Assembly (NCBI GenBank): GCA_917880885.1 | Contig: OU862909.1 | Span: 33,912,405 to 33,976,404 of the forward strand | DNA: 64,000 nucleotides | Direction of reading: 5' to 3' | Source of the DNA: Limnephilus marmoratus | Lineage: Eukaryota; Arthropoda; Insecta; Trichoptera; Limnephilidae | Shown: positions 51,101 to 61,165 of the stretch, piece by piece | Numbering within the stretch: the first letter of the stretch is position 1 | Layout of the letters: every line of letters begins with the position of its first letter | The notes under the pieces: model-generated | Databases searched by the model: none | What the model saw: the letters and a program-made list of their open reading frames with translations, nothing else | Told to the model about the DNA's origin: nothing | Translations under genes and position numbers: made by a program

Positions 51101-51430
51101 AGCTAAGACTGTCCCCCTTTAGCGAGTATTGAAGGTGTATTTAAATTTAGAGGGATGCCTGTTGTGTTAACGTGTGTTCTTGCGATTACAGCACGGAGCG
51201 TCAACGATGTGCAGACGGCCATAGAACGCATCTTCCCGCTGGTGTACGAGTTCAGGAAAGAGCGCAGCCCTGCGGACGAAGAGCTGTGGCAGGCCAAGCG
51301 AGCGCTGCGTAATGGCTCTGCCAGAGATTTGAACGCAATAGACAGCCACCTCGATGACCCCATGGAGTTGGTAACCCTGTCCGATGGAGAGGAAAAGAAT
51401 AATTGTGAAAGTGACCAAAGTTGGGATTGA
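38587..51430 (+). CDS. Trf2: TBP-related factor 2 (TBPL1), three coding exons
   Basis: Exons 38587-39113, 42570-42664 and 51192-51430 join to 861 bp, or 286 residues. TRF2/TBPL1 is the metazoan TBP-like factor that binds TFIIA and TFIIB and drives TATA-less promoters such as histone H1 and ribosomal-protein genes. An acidic, Met/His-rich leader of about 55 residues precedes the core. Repeat 1 starts IDIVINNVVCSFSVRCHLNL and carries WSSGRITCTGATSEDQAKIAAR. Repeat 2 carries FRVVNVLGTCSMPF, YEPELHPGVTY and LKIFSTGSVTVT. The exact YEPELHPG block and the altered DNA-contact positions separate it from TBP. A 50-residue acidic tail follows RKERSPADEELWQ. Intron 1 (3.5 kb) and intron 2 (8.5 kb, GC donor) are full of repeats. 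An acceptor-like TTGTTCCAG at 38570 suggests an upstream 5'UTR exon that I cannot place. Confidence 0.92.
40045..40995 (+). mobile_element. 5'-truncated non-LTR retrotransposon (jockey/I-type)
   Basis: A 290-residue open frame (40032-40922) begins inside the reverse transcriptase at the catalytic LFADDLKIM. It continues through the thumb and C-terminal region (DLGVVFDPELTF, YKLLGFIIRTC, KFLRYVY), then a stop and a tail of AATAATAATAA repeats. The first half, including the endonuclease, is missing. The frame is intact, so the insertion is fairly young. It lies in Trf2 intron 1. Confidence 0.88.
41095..41440 (+). repeat. Copy of the 'CCCAATTGGGG' repeat family
   Basis: Close match to 4110-4440. 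It runs directly into a tRNA-like segment (41440-41505, minus strand). Confidence 0.8.
41436..41510 (-). repeat. tRNA-like SINE segment
   Basis: Minus strand shows GCGTGGTCCAGGGGTAAGG (A-box-like), CTTGACTTGCAATCCGAAG (anticodon arm, TGC) and GGGATCGAATCCC (B-box-like). The stems are mostly paired, but it is fused to a dispersed repeat, so it is treated as SINE-derived. Confidence 0.6.
41990..42413 (+). repeat. SINE with tandemly repeated head (three heads, one tail)
   Basis: The head unit GGGGGGCTAGAATTCCAA... recurs at about 41993, 42113 and 42235 (period about 120 bp, with CGTACGTATAAAAAGATATT between). Only the last runs into the full SINE tail and (ATT)n seen at 31068-31257. Confidence 0.85.
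42570..42664 (+). CDS. Trf2: Trf2 coding exon 2 (95 bp)
   Basis: Follows TCTTTCCAG and encodes DYEPELHPGVTYKITDPK through STGSVTVT. It ends at ACAG|GCAAGT, a GC-type donor. The next GT would leave the conserved frame. Confidence 0.9.
42800..44029. other. Trf2 intron 2, proximal part
   Basis: AT-rich with short open frames only (for example 43474-43755 plus) and no recognised domain. Confidence 0.35.
44030..44482. repeat. Copy of the 28445-type TTAA element
   Basis: Shares with 28700-29061 the order TTAGAAGATGTTA, TTCTCTAAGAAAAATGT, TTAAACTACTAAT and AAAATAGTAATAA, and the right end CGCCGGGTTAA (44472-44482). The left end is unclear, and a C-rich tract interrupts it at 44334-44352. Confidence 0.65.
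44991..47304. mobile_element. Composite of two inverted TTAA MITEs around a minisatellite
   Basis: Left arm 44991-45370 and right arm 46926-47304 are inverted copies (about 85-90% by eye over about 375 bp). Each is bounded by TTAA at both ends with termini of the type TTAACTCGTTGAATGCCGCG and TTAACCACTCATTTGCCGC. The 1.55 kb between them contains a 63-bp tandem repeat. No coding sequence is recognised. Confidence 0.8.
45812..46265 (+). repeat. 63-bp minisatellite, about 7 units
   Basis: Unit starts TTGTTTGCGACAAGAGTACA at 45812, 45875, 45938, 46001, 46064 and 46127 (exactly 63 bp each), then 46186 and 46245 (59 bp, decayed). Because 63 is 21 codons, frames stay open on both strands and give 21-residue repeat ORFs, which are not taken as genes. 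Confidence 0.92.
47345..47712 (+). repeat. 89/90-bp tandem repeat, four near-identical copies
   Basis: CTTGACTAGAATACCACATG recurs at about 47357, 47447, 47536 and 47626. Each unit ends GGTGTAATATAGTACTTTTT. Units differ at only a few bases, so the array is recent. It starts 40 bp right of the TTAA composite. Confidence 0.92.
47713..49609. other. Trf2 intron 2, unassigned
   Basis: No supported gene. A perfect CRE-like TGACGTCA occurs at 49233-49240. Short ORFs show no domain. Confidence 0.35.
49610..49935 (+). repeat. CTAGCTG-type repeat, decayed copy
   Basis: Shares CACTGCCCGCTTGCCAG and CACCACATACAGACATTCTC with 10600-10640, and ends GAACAGACAGACACGGCGG and TTTATAATATGTAGAGA like other arthropod copies of this type. 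Confidence 0.6.
50110..50660 (-). repeat. LINE 3'-end and 'CCCAATTGGGG' family fragments
   Basis: 50130-50400 matches the 3' LINE sequence ending CTGTGTGGAGGGTCTTT. 50410-50540 matches 57270-57640 inverted. 50570-50660 matches the 780-1015 family. All are decayed and non-coding. Confidence 0.6.
51192..51430 (+). CDS. Trf2: Trf2 coding exon 3
   Basis: Follows GATTACAG (AG at 51190-51191) and encodes ARSVNDVQTAIERIFPLVYE, RKERSPADEE and an acidic, unstructured tail, TGA at 51428-51430. Confidence 0.92.
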
Positions 51431-53199
51431 CTGGCATACACAATATCTCATTATTTAGTTAGTACCAAAGACTTATTAAAAACAAAATAATGTAAATTAT
51501 GGTTTTACACTCCTATACAACTGGTGTAAAACAATTCTCAAATATGTTTTGTTGATAAGTGATTTAATTTTACACCTATAGTGTGTTAAGTGAAATGGGA
51601 AATTTTAAATTAATTTATTGATTATTATGTACCGTGTGTGATGACCGATCAGTTGATGACTCATCAGTTTAATTTCACAAAGACTCTGCGTAGTGATTCA
51701 TTTCAAGTATTGTTTTAAAGTAAATCCACACTTGTGAGGATTATCATTATATCCACCGATATGCGTGTAATGTCTCATATTCCTGTGTTAAGTAAATATC
51801 AAATATTGTGTAAAATGGATAAATTATTTGTTATGTTTCGTTGTAGGATGTGTAGTATTTCCATGACAAGTGCGTAAATAAACAAAACACCGTTTGCAGC
51901 GAGCACACTATGTACTAAGCACTTTCTGTGCAACGAGCATGTTCATGGTGCCTTTCTGGTTCACTGTTCACTGTTCAGTCGAGTGACGCTGCGGAGAGGC
52001 AGAGGCCTGGTTACCCCACCTCACCTCAACTCATCTCACCTTCATATCATCTGGGACTGTTTGGGACAGTCCATTTGTGTTCATTCTAAGGCTGGGATGC
52101 TATTGTGAAGTCCTCTCCGAAACCTCCAAGAACACCCAGAATACTGAAAGCATTTAATACCGTGCAAGTGAAATCTTTATTCATGTTTTCAATATAGCAT
52201 CCCCAGTTAAGACAATAATGTCTCAATATGTTATAGGCATATATATATATATATTTGATAAAATATTTTTTAAACCTTAAGACAGCGCAAGCAAGCATGT
52301 CATGAAATGTCAGTCTCTGGTTTCTCAAGTCATATTATGTATTTATTTGTAGTATAGTAACAACTGTAGTAGTGTGTCAACTAGCTGGACAGTGTTTCAA
52401 TCAATTATAACATTGCGGCTGGAATCCACATTACTTGCGACTGTTCATTTTATATATATTTTTAGTCAGTTATATCTAATATTTCAAAATGGCAATAATT
52501 TGCACAAGCGCCTTTAAACTATTGATATCCGTATAAATATTTGAAATTTGTAATCTACAACGTAAGTACATTACTTATACGAAGTACGCATCATGTCTAT
52601 AATTCATATCCAAATCACACCTAAGTTAAATAGCTTCAAAAGTCAATTCTATAACACATCATGTGTCACGCTTCTGAATGAGCGGGAAGGTGTATAAGTA
52701 AGTTAGCTCCACATTGGGACAATAGTTGTTAGAAAGCTATTATTGTGTACAAACTTGAATATGGCCTTCATAATTGGCATGCCAGCCCTTTTAGTCAGCT
52801 TATAAAGACTAGTATACTGTATTTCACCTGTATCAAATAAATTAAAATGTGTATGTAAAATGTATGTGTATGATATTGAAAACGCCTTGTTACCCTCGTC
52901 TTCTTGTGTAATCAACTATTTAATTTAAGCGGGGCGCGATCCTGATTGATTATATGTTTTTTGTTCTAATCAAAATAGAAATGTCATTATTTATTTATTT
53001 TCACAAGTGCGGTTAGGTAGTTGTCTGAAGAAAGCCTTTGGTTATCAGACGTCGGTCCTTTGTATTATAACACCCCTTGCAGATATATTTACTGAATTAT
53101 TCATGGTGGCTATAGTTACATCTTGTATGTTTATGCTGTGCTCAATCTGGTTATGAACTTCTCGCAAATATTAGTAAACCTACCGCCAGTGAATCTAGC
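51431..53199. other. Trf2 3'UTR and downstream
   Basis: Starts at the Trf2 stop and is AT-rich with an (AT)n run near 52240. It may be wholly or partly 3'UTR. No other gene seen. Confidence 0.4.
51872..51884 (+). terminator. Candidate Trf2 polyadenylation signal
   Basis: AATAAA at 51877-51882, about 450 bp past the Trf2 stop. A second candidate is at 53693-53698, followed by a GT-rich stretch. The choice cannot be made from sequence alone. Confidence 0.35.
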
Positions 53200-53332
53200 T
53201 TAACCCATTCACTGTCAACACTAAAATATCTCCTGCCATAAATGCCTATAGAAACCTTTGACCAGTATGAACCACTTTACACCGGAACATATTATGCCCA
53301 CCTACAAGCGGTATTGGCAGCGAATGTGTTAA
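53200..53332. mobile_element. piggyBac-like MITE (133 bp)
   Basis: TTAACCCATTCACTGTCAAC and, inverted, TTAACACATTCGCTGCCAAT, with TTAA at both ends. Confidence 0.88.
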
Positions 53333-55267
53333 TGGGGAATGGATGAAATGTATAATAGTGAATGAACTTTGATCTGCTTAAAAACTTTTAGGTTTTTATA
53401 TAAGAGAAAAGCAACCTCAACATTAATGGTTGAGTGTTGCAAAGTTCGACTCAAAGCGGTGAATGTGTGTAACTATTAATTTCAGATAAACTTTTTTATG
53501 TTTTCAAATGTGAATATTTTTTTTTAAATAATCCTTTTTTTATAAAAATTAAATCATTGATGTTATGAGTCATTTTTAAAATGTTTTTTTGTGATTGGAA
53601 GTGCAATCGAACTGCTGATGTATTTTTGTGGTCAAATGATCCCAGTCCCCATTAATACTTGTTATTGGTTGGATGAGAAGACAAATATTTGAAATAAAAA
53701 TTTTAAAAACCAAATGTGTTTACTTTATTGACTACTGTACTAAATACTGTGTGCAGCTTTTACGGTTGCATCCACCACACAATCTGCTATATTTTTGTAG
53801 GTTTTAAGGTCATATAGGTCTCATAGAAATCGTTGTGTCTCCCTTACTATCATGGTTAGAAATGTGATCTAAACGGTGGTAGAAAGAGAAAACACCTCGC
53901 TTTATATTTAAATCTAAAAGTTAACCGCAAAATAATTCAAATATACACCATTATAAATCCAAAGTTTCCAACCACATTTTGAAAAAATATTATGAAACTT
54001 TGGGAATTTTTTATTAATTATTTTTGTGGGCATACATTAATTACGTGAGCAGTTTTCTTCCAATCTAGATCCCCCCCCCCTTGGTGAGATAAATTTGGGC
54101 CACTTCGTATATTCTTTTCAAGTAACGTGAGATTTTGCTGGATCCTCCCCTTCTGAGCTCACGTAATTAATGTATGCTCCCTTTACATGAAACAACACAA
54201 AGTGAGTTGACGATAACGTTTATAATACTTTTACCTAATCAAATATGTGTGATTTTTTTTTTTTCATTATAAGTAATTTTGGTTAGAAAAAACCTAAGAT
54301 GAGCCATTTTTTATGTTTGCGTTCGAAATTTTAATATTTAAAAAATTATATTTAATTTTAACTTTATGAGTGAAACCTCAAATTGTAATATTTAATTAAA
54401 CGAAGACAATATTAGCGAAACTCAATCGAAAATCTGGAAACAGAAAAATCAAAAAAGATATTGGCACTTCTGGGACTCGAACCCAGAACATTTTTTAGTT
54501 TTTGGATGCATTCAGAAACATTCCATTTATTTTAATTTTATTGCAAAGTGGAAATATTATGACTTTCCGACAAAATATGCCCGGAATCATGCCTTTACAT
54601 CTAAATTTTCACCATAACAAGTGTGAGTAAAGGTGGTATTAGTTCATTTATGGTAAAGGTATATTGTAGGATCGCACACATCTTGATACAATATTTCATT
54701 GTTTGGAAATACTACAAAATTTTCTTGATTAGCTTATAAATATGAATACATAATATAAAGGTATGTGAGTGATTTGGTTTATTTATAGTACGTATGTATA
54801 TTGTATCAAACATTCCTGAAGAATTTGAAGAATTTTTGTTTTCATTTGTGTTTGAATTGCAAAACATGTTCACTTTGTTAGATTTCATGTGCATTTAATC
54901 GTTCACCGCTTCTATGTCATTGTCGCCAGTCATCAAGTTCAACAATAATTATTATCAAAAATAAACTTCTGTCATTCATACCTACTCGGTAACAGAAAAG
55001 CTGGGTGCCACAAAATTAGTCTTTCCCAAGCCAGAAGATTTCTCCATCTTTTTTCCCATTATTTGGTAGTATTTGATTAAATAAACAGTTTCATTTGACT
55101 CTTGCAATAGTAAAGCGGTTTATCTTTTTGAGCCTGCGTACCCCTTGACTCTACTATAAATTTGTTGTACCCCGTACCCTCTATCTAACTTGTGTACATG
55201 TGTAATGGAAGACATTTTAAATTTTTGAATCCTCATTATTACAAGAATTTAACAATCGAGTCTCACA
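53333..55267. other. Intergenic, between Trf2 and the hAT pair
   Basis: Contains the small MITE at 54028-54181 and a tRNA B-box-like relic at 54467-54490 (minus strand GGGTTCGAGTCCCAGAAGTG). Otherwise unassigned. Confidence 0.4.
54028..54181. mobile_element. Small MITE, 'CATACATTAATTACGTGAGC' arms
   Basis: The left GGGCATACATTAATTACGTG and the right end read inverted, GGGAGCATACATTAATTACG, form 25-bp arms around a C-rich core (about 150 bp in all). Confidence 0.8.
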
Positions 55268-55275
55268 AATACAAT

Positions 55276-55559
55276 CAGTGGCGTAGCGAGGGGGGGGTGA
55301 CCGTGGAAAAAATTACGAAGCATATTGTCACAAAAATATTTTACACGGTCTGTTATTTATGGCTCTTGTGGAGTGCCCCGAAACAGGAGAATTTTGTTTC
55401 TGACGGTCTTTTTATAGGTGAAAACTAGGCACACCCCCCCAGGATGGACCAATTTTGTACACATTTGACTAAAGGATGAAGTCGAAATTGGGGGAGGGGA
55501 GTGGGGGGACACCACGTTATCCGCCCCGGGTGCCACCCATGCTATCTATGCCACCACTG
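55276..55559. mobile_element. hAT MITE (CAGTGGCGTAGC family)
   Basis: The left end CAGTGGCGTAGCGAGG and the right end CTATGCCACCACTG are flanked by AATACAAT at 55268-55275 and 55560-55567. Same family as 34337-34709. Confidence 0.92.
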
Positions 55560-55583
55560 AATACAATTAATGCCATTTTATAC

Positions 55584-56991
55584 TAGAAGTGGGTTGATTC
55601 ACTCATTTTACGGAATCAATTCCGGACCCATATTCGACTGAGTGGACTCGATTCACTGGACTCGCTCCTTTGATTCCGGCGATTCCACCGGACTCACCGA
55701 ATCAAACTCATTGTGGCGCTCCGCCGGAGTCGTTGAATCGGCCGGAACGAAACTCAATTTGACTCCTGCTGATTCAATGCCGAGAGTTGATTCAGCTGAA
55801 CTAGCCGTACTCGGTGGAATCGTGGAACGTTACGGAGTTAAGGAATCATGTGTTTAAGTAGCCGGGCGTGTGTACATTAACATGCTATTGTTTATTGCGA
55901 GCGAGAAGTCTTATCTTTATATAGCTAATAATAATGTATTTGACATGAGTGATATCTTTGTCGGCTTTATGAGAACCGTGTAAGATATTTACGATAAATT
56001 TGAAACTTACGAACAGTGGAGTCCTTGTATAGCAGTGAGCCATGGAACCGGCAGAGGAAGGATGAAAGTAAACTGAATGCTGTTGAAATGAGATCCCTGA
56101 GGCGTATATGTGGTGAAACTATGTATGATCGTGAGAGAAATGTGGAGATCCGCAAGTAATGTAAGGCTGATTTAAGCATAATGAGTAAGATTAAGAAGGG
56201 GACCCTCAGATGGTTTGGGCAAGTAGAGCGAATGAACGAAGAAAGTAGTGTAAGGAGAATATATGGCAAAATGTGAATGGTGGAAGATGTTGGGGACGCC
56301 CGGGGAAGACATGGCAAGATCAAGTGAATCAGATACTTGAGTCGGGCCATGTCAAAAGTCAGAATAAAAGAAGAGTATGTTTGAGACGATGTATGAATGT
56401 GAGTGAGGCAAGGAGTGTGTGCCAAGATCGAGTTGTTTGGTGGTCATTCCTCTCAGGAATGAGAAGAACCCCTGCGGAGAAACGGCGTGATGGTTAGTTA
56501 GATATTTTACGTTCTTCATAAAACTAGTAATTCACCAGAGTATCACCGGCGCGAGCTTGCGGGAAGGCAAATTTGCTCCGTGATGACCGACAAAAGGTAA
56601 AAAGCAGTGCTCCTTGCTATCTTTTGACTAAGATATAATGCTATTTCTTTTCGAAAAATGTTTTCACGCTGTCATCGCGCCCCGCTAGAGCAATACAACG
56701 CCGCCCCGCTTGCGCCACACACCTCATCCCGTGAATGAGTCCTGTATTCTCACTCTGTCACTCGTTCCCGAGTGATAGAGTGACAAATCCCCGCCCGGCC
56801 TGCGCCGCGCACCTCCTCCCGTAAATGATTCCTGCCGCCCGGCCCGCGTCGCACACTTCCTTCCGCGTTAACCTCGCCCGAGTGCGAGCGACTCCGGAAC
56901 TGATTCATAGCATTTTGCGGACTCGGAACGAATCAAACGCATTCGGACTCGGAATCTTTGGATTCGTTCCGGCCGGAACGACACACTTCTA
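55584..56991. mobile_element. hAT element with duplication TTTTATAC
   Basis: TAGAAGTGGGTTGATTC and, inverted, TAGAAGTGTGTCGTTCCGG are flanked by TTTTATAC at 55576-55583 and 56992-56999. Subterminal parts repeat GATTC/GGACTCG motifs. A decayed LINE piece lies inside (55985-56500). Confidence 0.9.
56060..56350 (+). pseudogene. RTE-like LINE C-terminal relic inside hAT
   Basis: Plus strand encodes LNAVEMRSLRRICGET, an in-frame stop, CKADLSIMSKIKKG and TLRWFGQVERMNEE, then a frameshifted GRCWGRPGKTWQDQV. Same protein region as the minus-strand fragment at 14846-15088. Confidence 0.75.
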
Positions 56992-57249
56992 TTTTATACG
57001 CGTACCACAGGTTGAAAACCGCTGCAATAATACAACCAAAATGCATGTACAGAATTGTTCTCACTGCTCGCACTACATATTACGAAACAGGTAACAACAT
57101 CACTCCAAGAGTGTTTTAACTTCTACAAGATTACCTATCAATCACTGCTCAGGAATCACTGGTTGAAGTTTGTGTCTTGTTACAACCTGTATATTTATAA
57201 CTGCTAATAATTATTTTGTATAACTACTATAAACTTGTTAAAGTACTTT

Positions 57250-57945
57250 TAAAGTACAGACACTGGGTAGGATATGGGTACCGCCGCCCTTACTGGGAAC
57301 CATTTATTGGGTAACCAACACTTCCACCTAATAATCTGTTATGTTCATGTAAATAGATGTTTTGGTAAATAATCCACAAGCCGCCGTATGCTGCTACACT
57401 TTTAATAGGCATAGATTTTGAAAAGTAAAGTACATTTAATTTAAAAAAATTTAATTAATGAATTTTTATATTTAATTTAATTTTTAATTACCACAAGAAC
57501 CATCGGTATCAGTCGGAATACCTAGATGGAAATATATATGCATTTAAATTTATAGTTCATAAAAACTTTTTCACGGGTCACCCCAAGTGGTTTACTACTT
57601 AGTAGGGGTGCCCGGGTTCATCGGGTGAGGTGTATTCCGATTTTAGCGGCAGATGTGTCAGCCCACCAGCTGCATGGTGTGCTGAAACAGAAGAGGCCGG
57701 TTTGCGGAGAACTTATGACCTCTGCAGTTGGTCTTGCACCGCAACGGGAGGAATGGATTTGTACATCCGTCACTCCTGAACACACTGACTCCTAGATTCT
57801 TACCTACCCCTCATACCTTTTTCTTTCCCAGAACTTCAACTTTCCTAATGAAGACCCTCCATACAGCATCCCCAAAGATGACATAAGCCCTGAGAGACAT
57901 TATTTTCCTCAGGGCCTCCTGCGTGGGGTTAATGTAAAAAAAAAT
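57250..57945 (+). repeat. Composite LINE/SINE 3' repeat
   Basis: It has GGAACCATTTATTGGGTAAC (57297-57316), CCCGGGTTCATCGGGTGAGG (57611-57630) and the 3' end CTCCTGCGTGGGGTTAATGT followed by A8 at 57945. The same blocks occur inverted at 50130-50540. Confidence 0.65.
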
Positions 57946-59003
57946 TCAGTCTGTGGCAAACTTTAAATATTGCAGAAATGTAATAAAAAAAAAACATAGT
58001 TATTTAGTTTGCCTGCGCAGATAATATCATTCTATATGTAATCAAGGGGATTAAAATATTTTCTTCAAGTCTAACGATTTGTTTGGTTTATCAATCTAAT
58101 TTAAAAAGAGAGGTCCCCCTATAAGTAGAGAACTTTTAAAGTCCACATTCCACGACTTAATATATAAAAATGAATGTTTCTTTGTCCCTTGTGCGTCTCC
58201 ACACCATTCACCCGATTGCTTTGAAACTTTGGTGATTTATTGCGTGCATGCCTGCACGAGTTGCTGTGTGCATACCTGCGAAGATTTGTGTATATAATGG
58301 TGAGCTCTGACATTATGAAATTTGCATAAAAAATTACATTAGTTGGCATGCAAGTTTTAAAAAAATGTATGCATTTCACATAGATAGTTTAGTGGCAGGG
58401 AGGGGAAGGGAATCCTAGAGAGCCCTCCCCCCTTCTTGAAATCGGAACAAAAAAGAGGGGAACTTGAAAATTTTGTATACTTGACTTGAATTCAGCTATT
58501 TATCAATAAGTTTGATACGATAAAAAGAACTAGGTTAGGCTATGGGCTATTTTTTTTCCCATCACTTTTCAAAGGGGTGTTGAATTACGTTTTGTGGAGT
58601 TGTCATGGAACTGTTTGGTAATATCAATACTTATTACACCAAATAATTCCCGACGCAATAAACAATAATATCGATTACATAATTTATCCCATCTCCACTC
58701 ATCTCTATCTCAGACCATGTTGCCAATAGATGTATTCAAAAATTATCTATGGAACTTTATCAAATAAATTGTCGCGGCGTCCATTTTCGGTGTTTCGAGG
58801 ATAAGAAAATAGCGTCGAAATAATATTCCAATACGTTGGTTTATTTTGACAAGTTTTTTGAACAATGGGTTATACACATATTTATGTTTTGTTTTGAATC
58901 ATTTATGTTTCGTGTTCAGTAGTGACTTTCGAAACAATTGAAACCTTAGAAACTGGCAGTGCTAAAGAAGTCAATTTTGTAATAAAACATTTCAAATTGA
59001 ATC
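57946..59003. other. Upstream region of Acinus
   Basis: It should hold the Acinus promoter and 5'UTR. 58545-58587 matches 40004-40046 (CTTTTCAAAGGGGTGTTGAA), a repeat that abuts the truncated LINE in Trf2. 58150-58330 is a decayed repeat related to 10250-10400. Confidence 0.4.
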
Positions 59004-61165
59004 ATGAGGCGTAAAAGTGATAGAAATAAAGCGAAATCACCTGAAAAAGTCGAAAAACCTAAACGTGGCAGACCTCCCCGAAGACGCAAGAAGTCCTCAT
59101 CTTCTTCTCCGGAGAGAGTTTCTGTCATTGAAGAAGTGGTGCCGGAAAGCCAAGATGCGGAAATGTCTGAAGTGCCAATGACTTCTACTTCTGTGTTGCC
59201 TAATCCGATTGTTGTAGCCTCGGATGATGAAGATACAGATCAGGTTTGGCATGTTAAAGCGTCTGAAAGCTCTGGCGATGCTGGAGAAAAAATTCAAAAA
59301 CTTAAAATTTGTCTTTCTCGTCCATCATCGACCCCGGAGAGACCAGATCGATCTCCCCGTGGAAGGAAAAAGTTAAACCGTACTTCTCAACTTGAGTTCT
59401 CCTCAGAATCTTCGGAAGAAAAACGGAAGTCAAGACATCGGTCCAGGAGAGGATCAACGAGAGACTCAAATACGGAGGAAAATATATCCAGTGACAATGC
59501 TGAAAAAGATGTACCATGCAGAGAAATTTCTCCAGAAAAAAACGATAATTCCGATTCTCCAACTAAGGGAGAATATCTGGCAACTCCTCTAGATGATGAT
59601 AAAGTTAATAAAAATAAGGATAAATTGAAAACTTCCAAATCCACAGATGGTGATTCTAAAATATTTGTCGAAGAAAAGATTCCCCAAAACGATTTGCAAT
59701 CAACCTCATCATTGCTTGGAAATAATTCAGAAAATGCAACATCTTCGCATGAAGATGATGCAAGTTCTGAAAATAAAAAGAAGCAAAAAATTCCATCCCC
59801 AGAAAAATCCATAAATGTTGAGTCAAGTCCAGAAATTGTCCAAGAGTCTTCGCCTGTTGTGTCAAAATGTATCAAGGTCTCTAGTGAAGAAGCAATGAAA
59901 ACTACTACACCAGAGACTATTTCAATTGATTCAACGACTAAATTGGAATTATCGAACGTTGAAAACACCACTAATGAGACTTCAGATGCGACTATTTCAG
60001 CTGAAGGGTCGTTTAATATAAAAAGCACAATTAAAAATGTCACAACTATTAGTAGTGCTGAGTCCCCTGAAAATCAATCTTCATGCGAGCCTTCATCCAA
60101 AAAGGAGGAACCTGTCATAGAAAAGGTAGTCGGTGAACCACCAGAAGTTAAGAAGGCTGATGCAAAACTCACTACAGCTAATTCACCGCCTGGTGAGGAC
60201 TTTGAAATGACCTGTAAATCTCCTAAAGTAGAGGAGGCAATAGAATCACTTGAACAAAGCGCTGTTTCCAATGATAAAAAAGTACATAAATCTCCAATTC
60301 AAACAGTAAAGTCTCCGATTCAAGTAGAAAAGTCTCCTAATCTAATAGATAATTCTCCAATTCAAGAAGAAACATCTCCAATTAAAATTGCAAATTCCCC
60401 AATTCATGTAGAAAAGTCTCTAATTAAATTAGAGAAGCCTCCAATTCAAGTACAAAAGTCTTCTACCCAAGCCGAAAAGTCTCCAAAGCAAATAGAAAAT
60501 TCTCCAGAGCAAGTGCAAAAATCAATACTGCACACGGAAGATTCATCTGTCGAGTCTATCAAAAAATCTGTCGATGTTCCAGTAGTAAAAATGCTGAATG
60601 ATGTTAAAAGTAATTTACCCGAGGAAAGATTAGAAAAAAATATGGCTTCTAATACTCTGGCAGAAGTTGTATCTACTAGTAGCATACGGAAGAGGAAATG
60701 GGGTTCCAGATCATCAAAAATTACAAAGGCATCCATAGTAAATATTTCTACAGATTCTCTGAAGAATCTCATTTCGCATGTAGAACCCGTCAGTGTGGAG
60801 GAGGTGATAATGGATATAAAGCTAAAAGAAAAAAATAAATCTGATAAAGTGAGGCCTGTTGAAGATCAAAGAAAATCCAACGGAAAGTATGGAGCCAACG
60901 AGAAGAAAAAAGAAACGAAAGATATTTTAGGAAATTTATCCCATAGGAAAATTTCTATTGTAAGTGAGGAAATACCCAAAGAACAAAGACCACCAAGCCC
61001 ACCGAGATTTAAATCGTCTTCTATTTTATATATAACTAATTTAGTAAGACCATTCACCTTACCACAGTTGAAGAATCTTTTACAGAGGACTGGAAAACTA
61101 GCTGAAAATGGCTTTTGGATTGATAAGATTAAATCAAGGTGCTTTGTGCAATACCAAACGGAAGA
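59004..61165 (+). CDS. Acn: Acinus exon 1 (disordered region and first half of RRM)
   Basis: One uninterrupted 2.16 kb coding exon that ends at GAAGA|GTAAGT, phase 2. It opens with MRRKSDRNKAKSPEK. The frame is open with strong Ser/Lys/Glu bias and the opposite-strand frames are shadows of it. Confidence 0.93.

Noticed and set aside
59387..60043. 218-residue minus-strand ORF opposite Acinus
   Set aside because: Ser/Phe/Leu-rich complement of Ser/Glu/Lys codons in the Acinus exon. It has no domain.
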